DNA of 64,000 nt, taken from positions 124,001-188,000 of the forward strand of contig NZ_FRCP01000012.1 of the NCBI RefSeq assembly GCF_900142955.1, given 5' to 3'. This DNA comes from Anaerosporobacter mobilis DSM 15930. GTDB lineage: Bacteria; Bacillota; Clostridia; Lachnospirales; Lachnospiraceae. The notes beneath the pieces are model-generated. The model did no database searches and was not told the origin of the DNA. It saw nothing but the letters and a program-made list of their open reading frames with translations. The position numbers and the translations under genes are program-made. Positions 1 through 8,513 of the stretch are shown here, piece after piece; position 1 is the stretch's first letter, and each line of letters begins with the position of its first letter.

Positions 1-281
1 AGGCAAGCATATGCCTCACCAAAGAATTCGCCAGGCATTACTTCTGATAATATGGTATGGTTCCCCCAGTAATCCTCTTTCACAAGATGCACACAACCGG
101 ATATTACCAAACCAATCTTGGTAGTGGTGTCACCCATCTGATAGATGTAGCTATCCTTCTTATAGTTTTGCTCTGTAGCAGATAAACATGGTAACAACCC
201 TTCGATTTCATCTGCTCTGATCCCCTCAAATAGTTTAGAAGATGCAATTGTATTAATATATTCTGGTTTTATTGTATTCAT
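1..281 (-). CDS. Crp/Fnr family transcriptional regulator (partial, N-terminal 93 aa)
   Basis: The minus strand reads 93 codons from an ATG at 281 without a stop until the window edge, so the C-terminal part (expected helix-turn-helix) is missing. A good ribosome site (GGAGATA) lies just upstream. The visible part resembles the cNMP-binding-like sensor fold of Crp/Fnr proteins: a LFEGI start, a GLVISGCVHLV strand pair and a PGEFFGEAYAC loop. It is transcribed away from an hcp-type promoter carrying a symmetric Fnr-like operator. This position suggests it is the local regulator of the hybrid cluster genes (HcpR-like). That role is inference. The binding helix cannot be inspected here. Confidence 0.8.
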   Translation of the reverse strand, partial: MNTIKPEYINTIASSKLFEGIRADEIEGLLPCLSATEQNYKKDSYIYQMGDTTTKIGLVISGCVHLVKEDYWGNHTILSEVMPGEFFGEAYAC

Positions 282-309
282 AGTATCTCCTTCTACTGAT
301 TAGTGATGT

Positions 310-390
310 GGTGTCAAAGCCCTCTTTATAGTCAGGTTTGCAAATGTGCTAATTGACGAAGGCAAGTTTTTTGGAAGGTTTTTGACACCC
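310..390. repeat. Repeat family A, short copy (palindromic element)
   Basis: The element begins GGTGTCAAAG and ends TTTGACACC, so its ends are inverted repeats. It shares CCTCTTTATA, TCAGGTTTG, GACGAAGGCAAGTTT and TTTGACACCCGAACC with the longer copy at 24650-24908, in the same order. About 180 bp present in the long copy are absent here, as in an internally deleted MITE-like element. It lies between the regulator start and the first hcp-type promoter, and may affect the regulator's own promoter. Confidence 0.75.
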
Positions 391-454
391 GAACCAGTTA
401 ATTATTTGTTTTTAAAGCAATAAAATTCATATATAAATTATAGTACAACAATTT

Positions 455-497
455 TGTTGTAAAAACAACAGAAATTTATGCGCAAGTACAATATAAT
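455..497 (+). promoter_or_regulatory. Class II Crp/Fnr-type promoter 1 (operator plus -10)
   Basis: A perfect 16-bp palindrome, TGTTGTAAAAACAACA (455-470), is centred at 462.5. A TATAAT box lies at 492-497, centred 32 bp downstream, placing the palindrome at about -41.5. The hexamer at the -35 position (CAGAAA) is poor, which suggests dependence on an activator. The same arrangement recurs at 1184-1226 and 12541-12582. Confidence 0.8.
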
Positions 498-572
498 AAC
501 CACATAAGCAAAAAACAACAGATTCAAAATAAAAAGATTCAAAATAAAAGACAAGAGGAGTAGGAGAATAAT

Positions 573-1169
573 ATGAGTGCATTTTTAGGACCAATACATT
601 ACTGGCTATACCGTAAAATAGAGATTCAAAACAACTTAGCGAATGAGCTAGCAAATCGCCTAGGAAAGGATACAGTGGAACCAGCATTACAATCAAACTT
701 TGAAACGTTACCAGAAGGAGATCTTGAAAACTTTATTCAAACAGATAATATTCATGGTTGGTTACAAGAAAAGATTCATTTGGTTGAAAGAAGATTAGCT
801 TTTACAGTAGAACAACTAGTAGAGTCTACTATTACCATGGCGGAAATTAAAGAGGTTGCTTATGAGGTTGGTACCCAGATAACGGACTTGACGGAAGAAA
901 CTACCGCAAAAGAAGCATTTGCATTCTTGAATAATACATTGCTTGATGGAATGCCTTGTGATCATGTAAACATGATGAAAGAAGAGGATGACAATCAAGT
1001 GGTTTGGATTCGTACCACGAACTTACACGAGAGTTTTTGGTCAGAGAGATCTAGACTTGAGAATTATTATGATTTGGTAAGAGATAGTTTCATTCAGGGG
1101 TGTCTAGTTAATACACAATTAGAATATGGGAATGAAGCATATCGTGAATTTGTAATCAAAGCAAAATAG
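573..1169 (+). CDS. Conserved protein of unknown function, hcp-associated
   Basis: This 198-aa soluble protein starts at an ATG preceded by GGAGTAGGAG. It has no signal peptide or membrane segment. The N-terminus contains the striking motif FLGPIHYWLY, and the C-terminal half has a His/Trp-rich stretch (LHESFWSERSRLENYY). I do not recognise a characterised family. Scattered His, Cys and Glu residues and the acidic helical character could suit metal or cofactor binding, but this is speculation. It has its own copy of the hcp-type operator, and a second copy separates it from hcp, so it is probably a member of the same stress regulon. Confidence 0.8.
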   Translation: MSAFLGPIHYWLYRKIEIQNNLANELANRLGKDTVEPALQSNFETLPEGDLENFIQTDNIHGWLQEKIHLVERRLAFTVEQLVESTITMAEIKEVAYEVGTQITDLTEETTAKEAFAFLNNTLLDGMPCDHVNMMKEEDDNQVVWIRTTNLHESFWSERSRLENYYDLVRDSFIQGCLVNTQLEYGNEAYREFVIKAK

Positions 1170-1183
1170 ATTTGTTTTCGTTA

Positions 1184-1226
1184 TGTTGTAAAAACAACAG
1201 AAATTTATAGTAGTTTTATATATAAT
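1184..1226 (+). promoter_or_regulatory. Class II Crp/Fnr-type promoter 2, upstream of hcp
   Basis: The same 16-bp palindrome as at 455-470 occurs at 1184-1199, followed by the same GAAATTTAT extension. TATAAT lies at 1221-1226, again 32 bp centre to centre. The -35 region is again non-consensus. This gives hcp its own promoter even though the gene follows the 573-1169 gene closely. Confidence 0.8.
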
Positions 1227-1306
1227 AAGCACATAAGTTAGGAATGACGGTAACGTCTAATAAGAAAATAAATAAAATTTATGAATAGAAAGTGGAGGAA
1301 TTAAGA

Positions 1307-3160
1307 ATGGATAAGAATATGTTCTGTTATCAATGTCAAGAAACAGCGGGAAACACAGGTTGTACCAAAGGTGGTGTTTGTGGCAAAAGCGTAGACTTAG
1401 CAAACATGCAAGACTTATTAGTATATGTTACTAAGGGGCTCTCTGAAGTAACTACACGTTTAAGAAAAGAAGGAAAAGAGGTTAGCAAAGAGGTAAATCA
1501 TTTTATTACTTTAAACCTATTCACTACAATTACCAACGCAAACTTTGACGATGAAATCTTCTATGTAAGAGTAAAAGAAACAATTGCTAAGAAGAACGAG
1601 TTAATGGAACAACTAGCGAGCAAAGAAGGTCTATCAGAGGCAGCAGTATGGTCAGGCGATGCCAAAGAAATCTTAAAAGAAAAAGCGGAATCTGATGAAG
1701 TTGGTGTATTAGCAACTGAGAATGAGGATATCCGTTCTTTAAGAGAATTAATCACATACGGATTAAAAGGTTTATCAGCATACTCAAAACATGCCAATGC
1801 ATTAGGATATGATAATGAAGAAATCGATGCATTCATGCAAGAAACATTAGCTAAATTATTAGATGACTCTTTAACAGCAGATGATTTAGTAGCATTAACA
1901 TTAGAAACTGGTAAATTCGGCGTAGACGGTATGGCATTATTAGACACAGCCAATACAACAACTTACGGAAATCCAGAAATCACAAAAGTTAATATTGGTG
2001 TAGGCAAGAACCCTGGTATCCTAGTTTCTGGTCATGATTTATCAGATCTTGAGCAATTATTAATTCAAACAGAAGGAACAGGTGTTGATGTATATACACA
2101 TTCCGAAATGTTGCCAGCTCACTACTATCCAAGTCTTAAGAAATACAGCCATCTAGTAGGTAACTATGGTAACGCTTGGTGGAAACAAAAAGAAGAATTC
2201 GAAAGCTTCAATGGACCAATCTTAATGACTACAAACTGTATCGTACCTCCAAAAGCATCTTATAAAGATAGAATGTTTACAACGGGTGCAGCTGGATATG
2301 TAGGTTGCAAACACATCGAAGGAGAGGCTGGAAGCCAGAAAGATTTCTCTGAAATTATTGAATTAGCTAAGACATGTCAAGCTCCTACAGAAATTGAAAC
2401 AGGTGAAATCGTTGGAGGATTCGCACATGCGCAAGTATTTGCTTTAGCAGATGCGGTAGTTGATGCAGTAAAATCTGGTGCAATTAAGAAATTCGTAGTA
2501 ATGGCTGGTTGTGACGGTAGAGCAAAATCAAGAAACTATTACACAGATTTCGCAAAAGCACTTCCAAAAGATACAGTCATCTTAACTGCAGGTTGTGCCA
2601 AATATAAATACAACAAATTAAATCTAGGGGATATCGGTGGTATTCCAAGAGTTCTTGATGCGGGACAATGTAATGACTCATACTCTTTAGCATTAATCGC
2701 ACTTAAGTTAAAAGAAGTATTTGGTTTAGCAGATATCAACGAGTTACCAATCATCTACAACATTGCTTGGTATGAACAAAAAGCAGTAATCGTATTATTA
2801 AGTTTATTATACCTTGGAGTAAAAGAAATCCACTTAGGACCAACATTACCTGGTTTCCTTTCTCCAAACGTAGCGAAAGTGTTAGTAGATAATTTCGGTA
2901 TCGCAGGAATCTCTACAGTAGAAGATGATATGGAATTATTCTTCGGGGATGAAGTAAAAGCTGCGTCTACAGAAGAGGTAGTAATCTCAAAAGATATGAT
3001 CATTGGTGATATCTTAAAGACTAATCCAGATAATGCAAGAGTATTAATGGAAGCAGGAATGCACTGTCTAGGATGTCCATCTTCACAAGCAGAAACATTA
3101 GAAGAAGCTTGTATGGTTCATGGACTAGATGTAGAAGCAATATTAAGTAATTTAAAATAA
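1307..3160 (+). CDS. hcp: Hydroxylamine reductase / hybrid cluster protein with C-terminal DUF1858 domain
   Basis: Hcp proteins carry a [4Fe-4S] cluster and a hybrid 4Fe-2S-2O cluster. They reduce hydroxylamine in vitro and act in nitric oxide detoxification. The N-terminus has the class I cluster pattern C-x2-C-x8-C-x5-C (MFCYQCQETAGNTGC, then C after five residues). Hybrid-cluster regions are visible as SGHDLSDLEQ, TTNCIVPP, AGCDGR, LTAGCAKYKYN, GQCNDS and WYEQKAV. The last about 60 residues form a DUF1858/TIGR03980 redox-disulfide domain (AGMHCLGCPSSQAETLEEAC), a homologue of the free protein at 12702-12914. I chose ATG 1307 because GGAGGA sits 7 bp upstream and just downstream of the GTG alternative at 1292. 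The length is 617 aa. Confidence 0.97.
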   Translation: MDKNMFCYQCQETAGNTGCTKGGVCGKSVDLANMQDLLVYVTKGLSEVTTRLRKEGKEVSKEVNHFITLNLFTTITNANFDDEIFYVRVKETIAKKNELMEQLASKEGLSEAAVWSGDAKEILKEKAESDEVGVLATENEDIRSLRELITYGLKGLSAYSKHANALGYDNEEIDAFMQETLAKLLDDSLTADDLVALTLETGKFGVDGMALLDTANTTTYGNPEITKVNIGVGKNPGILVSGHDLSDLEQLLIQTEGTGVDVYTHSEMLPAHYYPSLKKYSHLVGNYGNAWWKQKEEFESFNGPILMTTNCIVPPKASYKDRMFTTGAAGYVGCKHIEGEAGSQKDFSEIIELAKTCQAPTEIETGEIVGGFAHAQVFALADAVVDAVKSGAIKKFVVMAGCDGRAKSRNYYTDFAKALPKDTVILTAGCAKYKYNKLNLGDIGGIPRVLDAGQCNDSYSLALIALKLKEVFGLADINELPIIYNIAWYEQKAVIVLLSLLYLGVKEIHLGPTLPGFLSPNVAKVLVDNFGIAGISTVEDDMELFFGDEVKAASTEEVVISKDMIIGDILKTNPDNARVLMEAGMHCLGCPSSQAETLEEACMVHGLDVEAILSNLK

Positions 3161-3295
3161 TATAAGAGTTTGAGTAATACATTTAAGAAGAGTAATCCTA
3201 CGTATCATATCCCTAACTGTGTGTAGAAAATGCCGTAGTAAATAAGTTTAATTCCCTTAATTCTCGGATTATACATGCAATAATATATAACATCA
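3161..3295. other. Spacer between hcp and its terminator
   Basis: This AT-rich stretch lies between the hcp stop and the terminator at 3296. I see no ORF with a ribosome site and no clear promoter in it. Confidence 0.5.
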
Positions 3296-3382
3296 AAAGG
3301 CAATCTTTCAAGTAGTTTGTGTGTGGATTCACGGATATATAGTATCCATGAATCCACATAAAAACCTTGAAGATTGTCTTTT
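3296..3382 (+). terminator. Rho-independent terminator after hcp
   Basis: The arms AAAGGCAATCTTTCAAG (3296-3312) and CTTGAAGATTGTCTTTTT (3365-3382) pair and end in a T-run. The loop holds a second stem (GTGGATTC.../...GAATCCAC). Confidence 0.9.
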
Positions 3383-3420
3383 TATTGCTTCTAGATTCTC
3401 ATTATAAACGTTAAGATGAT

Positions 3421-3478
3421 GATGGACGCATACGTAAAGCAGTAACTTCAAAAACGAAGTTCAAATGGATGCGCCATC
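3421..3478 (+). promoter_or_regulatory. Nested hairpin in the leader of the second hcp
   Basis: The outer arms GATGGACGCAT (3421-3431) and ATGCGCCATC (3469-3478) pair with one bulge. An inner stem is AACTTC-AAAAAC-GAAGTT (3444-3461). No T-run follows, so it is not a simple terminator. It ends about 50 bp before the ribosome site and could be an mRNA-stability or regulatory element. No copy of the TGTTGT palindrome was found here. Confidence 0.45.
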
Positions 3479-3540
3479 CTATGCATAATAAGTGTGAAAT
3501 GACAAAGAATAATTATAAAATTCACAAAGTGAGGTTAAGC

Positions 3541-5214
3541 ATGGGAAATAATATGGATTTAAACTATGAAATGTTTTGTTATCAATGTGAACAAACCGCC
3601 AATGGAAAAGGTTGTACGAAGATGGGTGTCTGCGGTAAAACTCCAGAGGTAGCAAATCTTCAGGATTTATTAATTTATCAAATCAAAGGAATTAGTTGCT
3701 ATGGGAAAGAATTGGTAGAACAAGGAGAGCATATTGATAAATCAATTGTTAGTTTTGTTGAGAATGCTTTATTTACTACATTAACAAATGTTAACTTTGA
3801 TGCAGCAGTTCATGTGGAGCTGTTAAAAGAATCCCAGAGAATCAAAGAAGAAATTGCTAATAAAGTAGGAGAGATTAAAAACAAGACGGCACATGCAACG
3901 TATTGCTTGCCAGAATCAAAAACGGAGATGTTAAAAGATGCTCCTTTGGCTGGAATTATGTATGATGGTACCCTAGATCCAGATATTCGTTCACTTCGCC
4001 AAACAATCGTATATGGTTTAAAAGGGATTAGTGCTTATGGACACCAAGCTAGGGAGTTAGGTTACTTTAGTGATCAGGTAGATGACTTTTATATCTTAGC
4101 TTTAGAAGCGGTTACAGATGATAATCTAACGGTGGAGGATTTGATCAGATGGACAATGCGTACTGGTGAGATGGCTATAGAAGTAATGAAACAGCTAGAT
4201 GAAGCCAATACAGAAACGTATGATAATCCATGTCCACATAAAGTTAATGTTCATATTAAAAAAGGACCATTTATAATTGTGTCTGGTCATGATTTGAAAG
4301 ATTTACACATGTTATTAGAACAAACAAAGGACAAAGGCATTAATATCTACACGCATGGTGAGATGATTCCTTGTCATGGATACCCTGAACTGAAGAAATA
4401 TCCTCATTTGGTGGGGAATTTTGGTGGTGCATGGCAAGATCAACAAAAACAATTTGATAATCTTCCAGGTTGTATTCTAATGACTACGAACTGTTTAATG
4501 AAACCAAGGGAATCCTATAAAGACCGCATATATAGCACCAGCGTAGTTGGCTGGGATGGGATAAAACACATTGGTAAAAACGAAGAAGGTGAAAAAGACT
4601 TTAGTGAAATTATCAATCAGTCATTGGAATTAGGAGGATTCGAAGAAGACGAAGAACCGCATGAGATTTTAGTTGGTTTTGGACATCATGCGACGCTTAG
4701 TTATGCTGATAAGATTGTAGAAGCCGTTAAAAGTGGTCAGCTAAGACACTTTTTCCTAATTGGAGGTTGTGACGGCGCAAGGCCAGGGCGTAACTACTTT
4801 ACTGAATTTGCTAAAATGGTCCCTCAGGATTGTATTATCTTGACCTTAGCGTGTGGTAAGTATCGATTTAATAAATTAGATTTTGGTGAGGTTGCGGGGT
4901 TACCAAGATTATTAGATGTTGGTCAATGTAATGATGTATATTCGGCTATTAAAATTGCAACTGCATTAGCAGATGCGTTTGAGACGGATGTAAACGGTTT
5001 ACCTCTTTCTTTAATTGTTTCTTGGTATGAGCAAAAGGCAGTCGCAGATTTACTGGCATTATTGTCTCTAGGAATTAAGAGTATTTATCTTGGACCAACG
5101 TTACCTGCGTTTTTAAGTCCGAATGTTTTGCAATATCTTGTAGATACCTTTGATCTAAAACAAATCAGTAATGCAGAAGATGACATAAAGTCTTGTTTGA
5201 AACAAAACATCTAG
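3541..5214 (+). CDS. hcp: Second hydroxylamine reductase / hybrid cluster protein (no DUF1858 tail)
   Basis: This paralogue of the first Hcp is 557 aa from ATG 3541 (GTGAGG lies 6 bp upstream). An in-frame upstream start at 3469 has no ribosome site and would sit in the hairpin region. The class I N-terminal pattern C-x2-C-x8-C-x5-C is intact (MFCYQCEQTANGKGC, then C). Hybrid-cluster segments SGHDLKDLH, TTNCLMKP, GGCDGARPGRNYF, LACGKYRFNK, GQCNDV and WYEQKAV are all present, so it should be active. It ends shortly after NAEDDIKSCLKQNI and lacks the C-terminal redox-disulfide domain of its neighbour. It also lacks the shared operator and is preceded by a different leader, so its expression is probably controlled differently. 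Confidence 0.95.
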   Translation: MGNNMDLNYEMFCYQCEQTANGKGCTKMGVCGKTPEVANLQDLLIYQIKGISCYGKELVEQGEHIDKSIVSFVENALFTTLTNVNFDAAVHVELLKESQRIKEEIANKVGEIKNKTAHATYCLPESKTEMLKDAPLAGIMYDGTLDPDIRSLRQTIVYGLKGISAYGHQARELGYFSDQVDDFYILALEAVTDDNLTVEDLIRWTMRTGEMAIEVMKQLDEANTETYDNPCPHKVNVHIKKGPFIIVSGHDLKDLHMLLEQTKDKGINIYTHGEMIPCHGYPELKKYPHLVGNFGGAWQDQQKQFDNLPGCILMTTNCLMKPRESYKDRIYSTSVVGWDGIKHIGKNEEGEKDFSEIINQSLELGGFEEDEEPHEILVGFGHHATLSYADKIVEAVKSGQLRHFFLIGGCDGARPGRNYFTEFAKMVPQDCIILTLACGKYRFNKLDFGEVAGLPRLLDVGQCNDVYSAIKIATALADAFETDVNGLPLSLIVSWYEQKAVADLLALLSLGIKSIYLGPTLPAFLSPNVLQYLVDTFDLKQISNAEDDIKSCLKQNI

Positions 5215-5358
5215 TGATAGGATTCATATTCTTTTAAGTGTTAATATATTTGGTATAGAATTCATAAATTTATGTCATTATAATAAATATAAAGTGAAAA
5301 ATCTATATGCATACTAGCAAAAAGATATAAAATATATGTCGAAATAGAAAAAATATTG

Positions 5359-5387
5359 TTGACATATGTCAAAACACATGATAAGAT
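5359..5387 (+). promoter_or_regulatory. Promoter of the licT-bglP-bglA operon
   Basis: TTGACA (5359-5364) and TAAGAT (5382-5387) are separated by 17 bp, a near-consensus vegetative promoter. It lies just upstream of a RAT/terminator switch. Confidence 0.75.
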
Positions 5388-5407
5388 GATTGTATCAAAT
5401 AACAGTT

Positions 5408-5483
5408 GGATTGTTACTGGTTATGCAGGCTATACCACTTTATGAAACTATTTATATTCATAAGTGCGGTATGGCCTTTTTTT
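5408..5483 (+). promoter_or_regulatory. RAT antiterminator overlapping a terminator, upstream of licT
   Basis: The sequence from 5408 (GGATTGTTACTGGTTATGCAG) to 5436 matches the ribonucleic antiterminator (RAT) bound by LicT/BglG proteins. Its 3' half (GGCTATACC) is also the 5' arm of a terminator whose 3' arm is GGTATGGCC followed by seven Ts (to 5483). Binding of LicT to RAT should prevent the terminator, the established mechanism of this family. Confidence 0.9.
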
Positions 5484-5570
5484 GACGCTAAATAAGGAAG
5501 TAAGTAGTGAAGTTGCCATGTAATGAAGTGTTATGGTTTCTTAGCACAAACAAAAGGAAGACAAAGAATT

Positions 5571-6404
5571 ATGAAAGTTGTTAAAGTAATTAACAATAAT
5601 TTAGTTAGAACTTATGATGAGAATGGTAATGAAGTATTAGCCATGGGTTGTGGACTAGGTTTTAAAAAGAGTTCAGGTGATGAAATTGATTCCAGTCTGA
5701 TTGAGAAGTTATATACTTGCAATGATAAGGCGAACACCAATCAGTTAGTGAAGATTTTAGAGAAGATTCCATTTGAGCATATTCAAGTTACCAATGAAAT
5801 AATTAATTTCGCAAGAGCATCCTTAGGGAAAAAGTTAAATGATAACATCTTCATATCTTTAACGGATCATCTTAATTTTGCTATTGACCGACATAAGAAT
5901 GGGATAGCAATTAGGAATGCGCTACTATGGGAAATTAAGAAGTTCTATAATCATGAATACCTAATTGGAAAAGAAGCTTTGGACATCATCAATCGAAGAC
6001 TGGGGATTCAATTACCAGAAGATGAAGCTGGTTTCATTGCCCTACATCTGGTTAATGCTTCTATGGATGAGATATCCATGCAAAAGGCCACAGATATGGC
6101 GAAGATGATACAACAAATTATTAACATTGTGAAGTATCATTTCAATATGGAATTAGATGAGTATTCCATTCATTATGAGCGTTTTATAACACATGTAAAA
6201 TTTTTTGCACAACGTGTTTTATCAGGAACAATTATTAAAGATCAAGATGAACAATTCCTAGCTGTATTAAAACAACAATGCAAAGATGAATATGCATGTA
6301 CGAGGAAGGTGAAAGAATTCATTAAACAAGAATATGGCTGTGATTTAACAGAAGATGAGATGATTTATCTGACGGTGCATATTAAAAGAATTACATCAAA
6401 ATAA
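5571..6404 (+). CDS. licT: Beta-glucoside operon antiterminator, LicT/BglG family
   Basis: This 277-aa RNA-binding antiterminator stabilises RAT hairpins when beta-glucosides are available. The N-terminal RNA-binding domain (MKVVKVINNNLVRTYDENG, about residues 1-55) is followed by PRD1 (about 65-170, with SLTDHLNFAIDRHKNG and HLVNAS) and PRD2 (about 175-277, with HYERFITHVKFF and LTVHIKRI). The PRD histidines are the expected targets of PTS phosphorylation. Start 5571 gives the family's usual length and N-terminus, with GGAAG 10 bp upstream. It is first in the operon and should act on both its own leader and the RAT upstream of bglP. Confidence 0.95.
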   Translation: MKVVKVINNNLVRTYDENGNEVLAMGCGLGFKKSSGDEIDSSLIEKLYTCNDKANTNQLVKILEKIPFEHIQVTNEIINFARASLGKKLNDNIFISLTDHLNFAIDRHKNGIAIRNALLWEIKKFYNHEYLIGKEALDIINRRLGIQLPEDEAGFIALHLVNASMDEISMQKATDMAKMIQQIINIVKYHFNMELDEYSIHYERFITHVKFFAQRVLSGTIIKDQDEQFLAVLKQQCKDEYACTRKVKEFIKQEYGCDLTEDEMIYLTVHIKRITSK

Positions 6405-6415
6405 AACGATTAATA

Positions 6416-6493
6416 GGATTGTTACTTTAAGTAGGCTATACCTAAATTAATCTCGCTAGCACTTAACTAGTAGGATTAGTTTAGGTATTTTTT
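6416..6493 (+). promoter_or_regulatory. Second RAT/terminator switch, upstream of bglP
   Basis: GGATTGTTACTTTAAGTAGG opens a RAT at 6416-6442. Its end overlaps the arm TACCTAAATTAATC (6439-6452), which pairs with GATTAGTTTAGGTA (6474-6487) before a T-run. The gene order and sequence make a second LicT-controlled terminator within the operon. Confidence 0.9.
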
Positions 6494-6518
6494 ATTAAAG
6501 GAAGGAAGGGTATAGGAT

Positions 6519-8408
6519 ATGGACTACAAGAAATTAGGCGAGAGTATAGTAGAACTCATCGGCGGAAAAGATAATGTTGCTTCATTAACACATTGTGCAA
6601 CAAGACTACGTTTTAATCTAAAAGATGAAGGTAAAGCAAATACACAGGCATTAAAGAATACACCAGGTGTTATGGGGGTTGTTAGCAATGCCGGACAGTA
6701 TCAAGTAATTATTGGTAGTGATGTAGGTAGTGTATACAAAGAGATTGTAAAGTTAGCAGACTTAGACCAAGGTAGAGAAAACGCTAACGTAGAAGAAGAT
6801 AAACGATCAAGAGGTGCTAAATTAATTGATACGATTACAGGTATCTTCACACCAATCTTACCAGCGATTACAGCAGCAGGTATGTTAAAGGCGGTACTTG
6901 CGATTTTAGTAGCATTTAAATTGATTTCAACAGAATCACAATCGTACCAAGTAATTAACTTCATGGCAGATTCAGCGTTTTATTTCCTGCCAATCTTACT
7001 AGCTAATTCAGCTGCGAAGAAGTTTAAGTGTAATGCATATTTGGCAATGATGATTGGTGGAATTTTGTTACATCCAAATTTCGTAACCATGGTAAATACA
7101 GCTAAAGAAGCGGGTACTGGTATTAGTGTATTTGGTTTACCAATTTCACTAGCTAGTTATTCATCATCTGTATTACCTATTATTCTAGCAGTATGGTTTA
7201 TGTCATTAGTTGAACCAATTGCTGATAAGATTTCACCAAAACCAATTAAGTTTTTCTCAAAACCATTAATAACAATAGCAGTTACTGGTGTTATTACATT
7301 GGTGGTAATTGGACCAATCGGTTACAACATTAGTGATCTTATTGGAACTGGTATTAAGACAATCGAATCGTATTGTAGTTGGTTAGTTCCAACATTGATT
7401 GGTGGTTTAACTCCATTATTTGTTATGACAGGTACACATTATGGTTTAATTCCAATCGGTATTAACAATCGTATGACATTAGGATATGACACAATTATTT
7501 ATCCAGGTATGTTAGCTTCTAACGTATCTCAAGGTGGTGCAGCCTTAGCTGTAGCATTTAAATCAAAAGAATCAGACATTAAACAATTAGCAATGTCAGC
7601 AGGTATCACAGGGGTATGTGGTATTACGGAACCGGCGTTATATGGTGTTAACTTACGCTTTAAGACTCCATTATATGCGTCTATGATTGGTGGTGCAGTT
7701 GGTGGTTTGTTCATGGGAATCTTCAAAGTAATGAATTACTCAGGTGGTTCTCCAGGATTCCTAACATTACCAAGCTATATTGGTGGAGATACAATGTCAA
7801 CATTCTATTTTGCATGTATCGGTGCTGTAATCAGTGTTGTAATTTCATTCATAATAGCATTTGTTTTATATAAAGATCCTGCAACAGAAGGAGCGGCAGT
7901 AGCGAAGAAAGAAGACAAGAAAGAAAATAATTCATTCGTAAAAACAAATCATAGCAAAGATGTAGTTTGCGCACCAATTACAGGGGAAGCAATTCCACTG
8001 AAAGATGTAAGTGATGAAACCTTCGCGGGGGAAATCCTAGGTAAAGGTATGGCAATCATTCCAACAGAAGGGAAAGTAGTATCACCTGTTAGCGGTACCG
8101 TTTCGATGGTATTTGATACAAAACACGCAATTGGACTTGTAAGTGATGATGGAATTGAAATACTAATCCATGTTGGCATTGATACCGTTCGTTTAGAAGG
8201 TAAATATTATACAGCACATGTTAAGACTGGTGACCGTGTAGAAGTTGGAACACATCTATTAGATTTTGATATGAAAGGTATTACGAGCCAAGGTTTTGAA
8301 GTAGTTACTCCAATTATTATTAGCAATACTACAGATTATACGGAGGTATTAGCAGTAACTGACCGTAAAGTAGCTGCAGGCGAAGAAGTAATTAAAGTTG
8401 TAAAGTAA
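6519..8408 (+). CDS. bglP: PTS beta-glucoside transporter EIIBCA
   Basis: This 629-aa membrane permease imports and phosphorylates aryl- or oligo-beta-glucosides. The domains run in the order B-C-A. EIIB is residues 1 to about 85 with the phosphorylated Cys26 (LTHCATRLRF). EIIC (about 105-455) has many hydrophobic segments and the GITEPALYGVNLRF region. EIIA (about 480-629) has the phosphorylated His551 in ILIHVGIDTV. The length is normal for the family and all catalytic residues are present. The start has GGAAGG upstream. It sits between two RNA switches or hairpins and directly before the 6-phospho-beta-glucosidase that uses its product. Confidence 0.97.
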   Translation: MDYKKLGESIVELIGGKDNVASLTHCATRLRFNLKDEGKANTQALKNTPGVMGVVSNAGQYQVIIGSDVGSVYKEIVKLADLDQGRENANVEEDKRSRGAKLIDTITGIFTPILPAITAAGMLKAVLAILVAFKLISTESQSYQVINFMADSAFYFLPILLANSAAKKFKCNAYLAMMIGGILLHPNFVTMVNTAKEAGTGISVFGLPISLASYSSSVLPIILAVWFMSLVEPIADKISPKPIKFFSKPLITIAVTGVITLVVIGPIGYNISDLIGTGIKTIESYCSWLVPTLIGGLTPLFVMTGTHYGLIPIGINNRMTLGYDTIIYPGMLASNVSQGGAALAVAFKSKESDIKQLAMSAGITGVCGITEPALYGVNLRFKTPLYASMIGGAVGGLFMGIFKVMNYSGGSPGFLTLPSYIGGDTMSTFYFACIGAVISVVISFIIAFVLYKDPATEGAAVAKKEDKKENNSFVKTNHSKDVVCAPITGEAIPLKDVSDETFAGEILGKGMAIIPTEGKVVSPVSGTVSMVFDTKHAIGLVSDDGIEILIHVGIDTVRLEGKYYTAHVKTGDRVEVGTHLLDFDMKGITSQGFEVVTPIIISNTTDYTEVLAVTDRKVAAGEEVIKVVK

Positions 8409-8447
8409 AGATAAGGTAATTTAAAGATACAGATAAAGATAAAAAGA

Positions 8448-8478
8448 GAAAGACACTATAATAAAAATAGCGTCTTTC
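8448..8478 (+). terminator. Hairpin between bglP and bglA
   Basis: GAAAGACACTAT (8448-8459) pairs with ATAGCGTCTTTC (8467-8478). Only a weak U-poor tail follows, so it is more likely an mRNA-processing or partial attenuation element than a strong stop. Confidence 0.5.
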
Positions 8479-8513
8479 CTAAAAAAATTAGATTGAAAAG
8501 GAGTGTATAATAT

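Noticed and set aside
1292..1306. GTG at 1292 as start of hcp
   Set aside because: The GGAGGA lies between it and ATG 1307, which gives the normal Hcp N-terminus.
3469..3540. Upstream start for the second Hcp
   Set aside because: The extra 24 residues begin inside a hairpin without a ribosome site. ATG 3541 has one and gives the family N-terminus.
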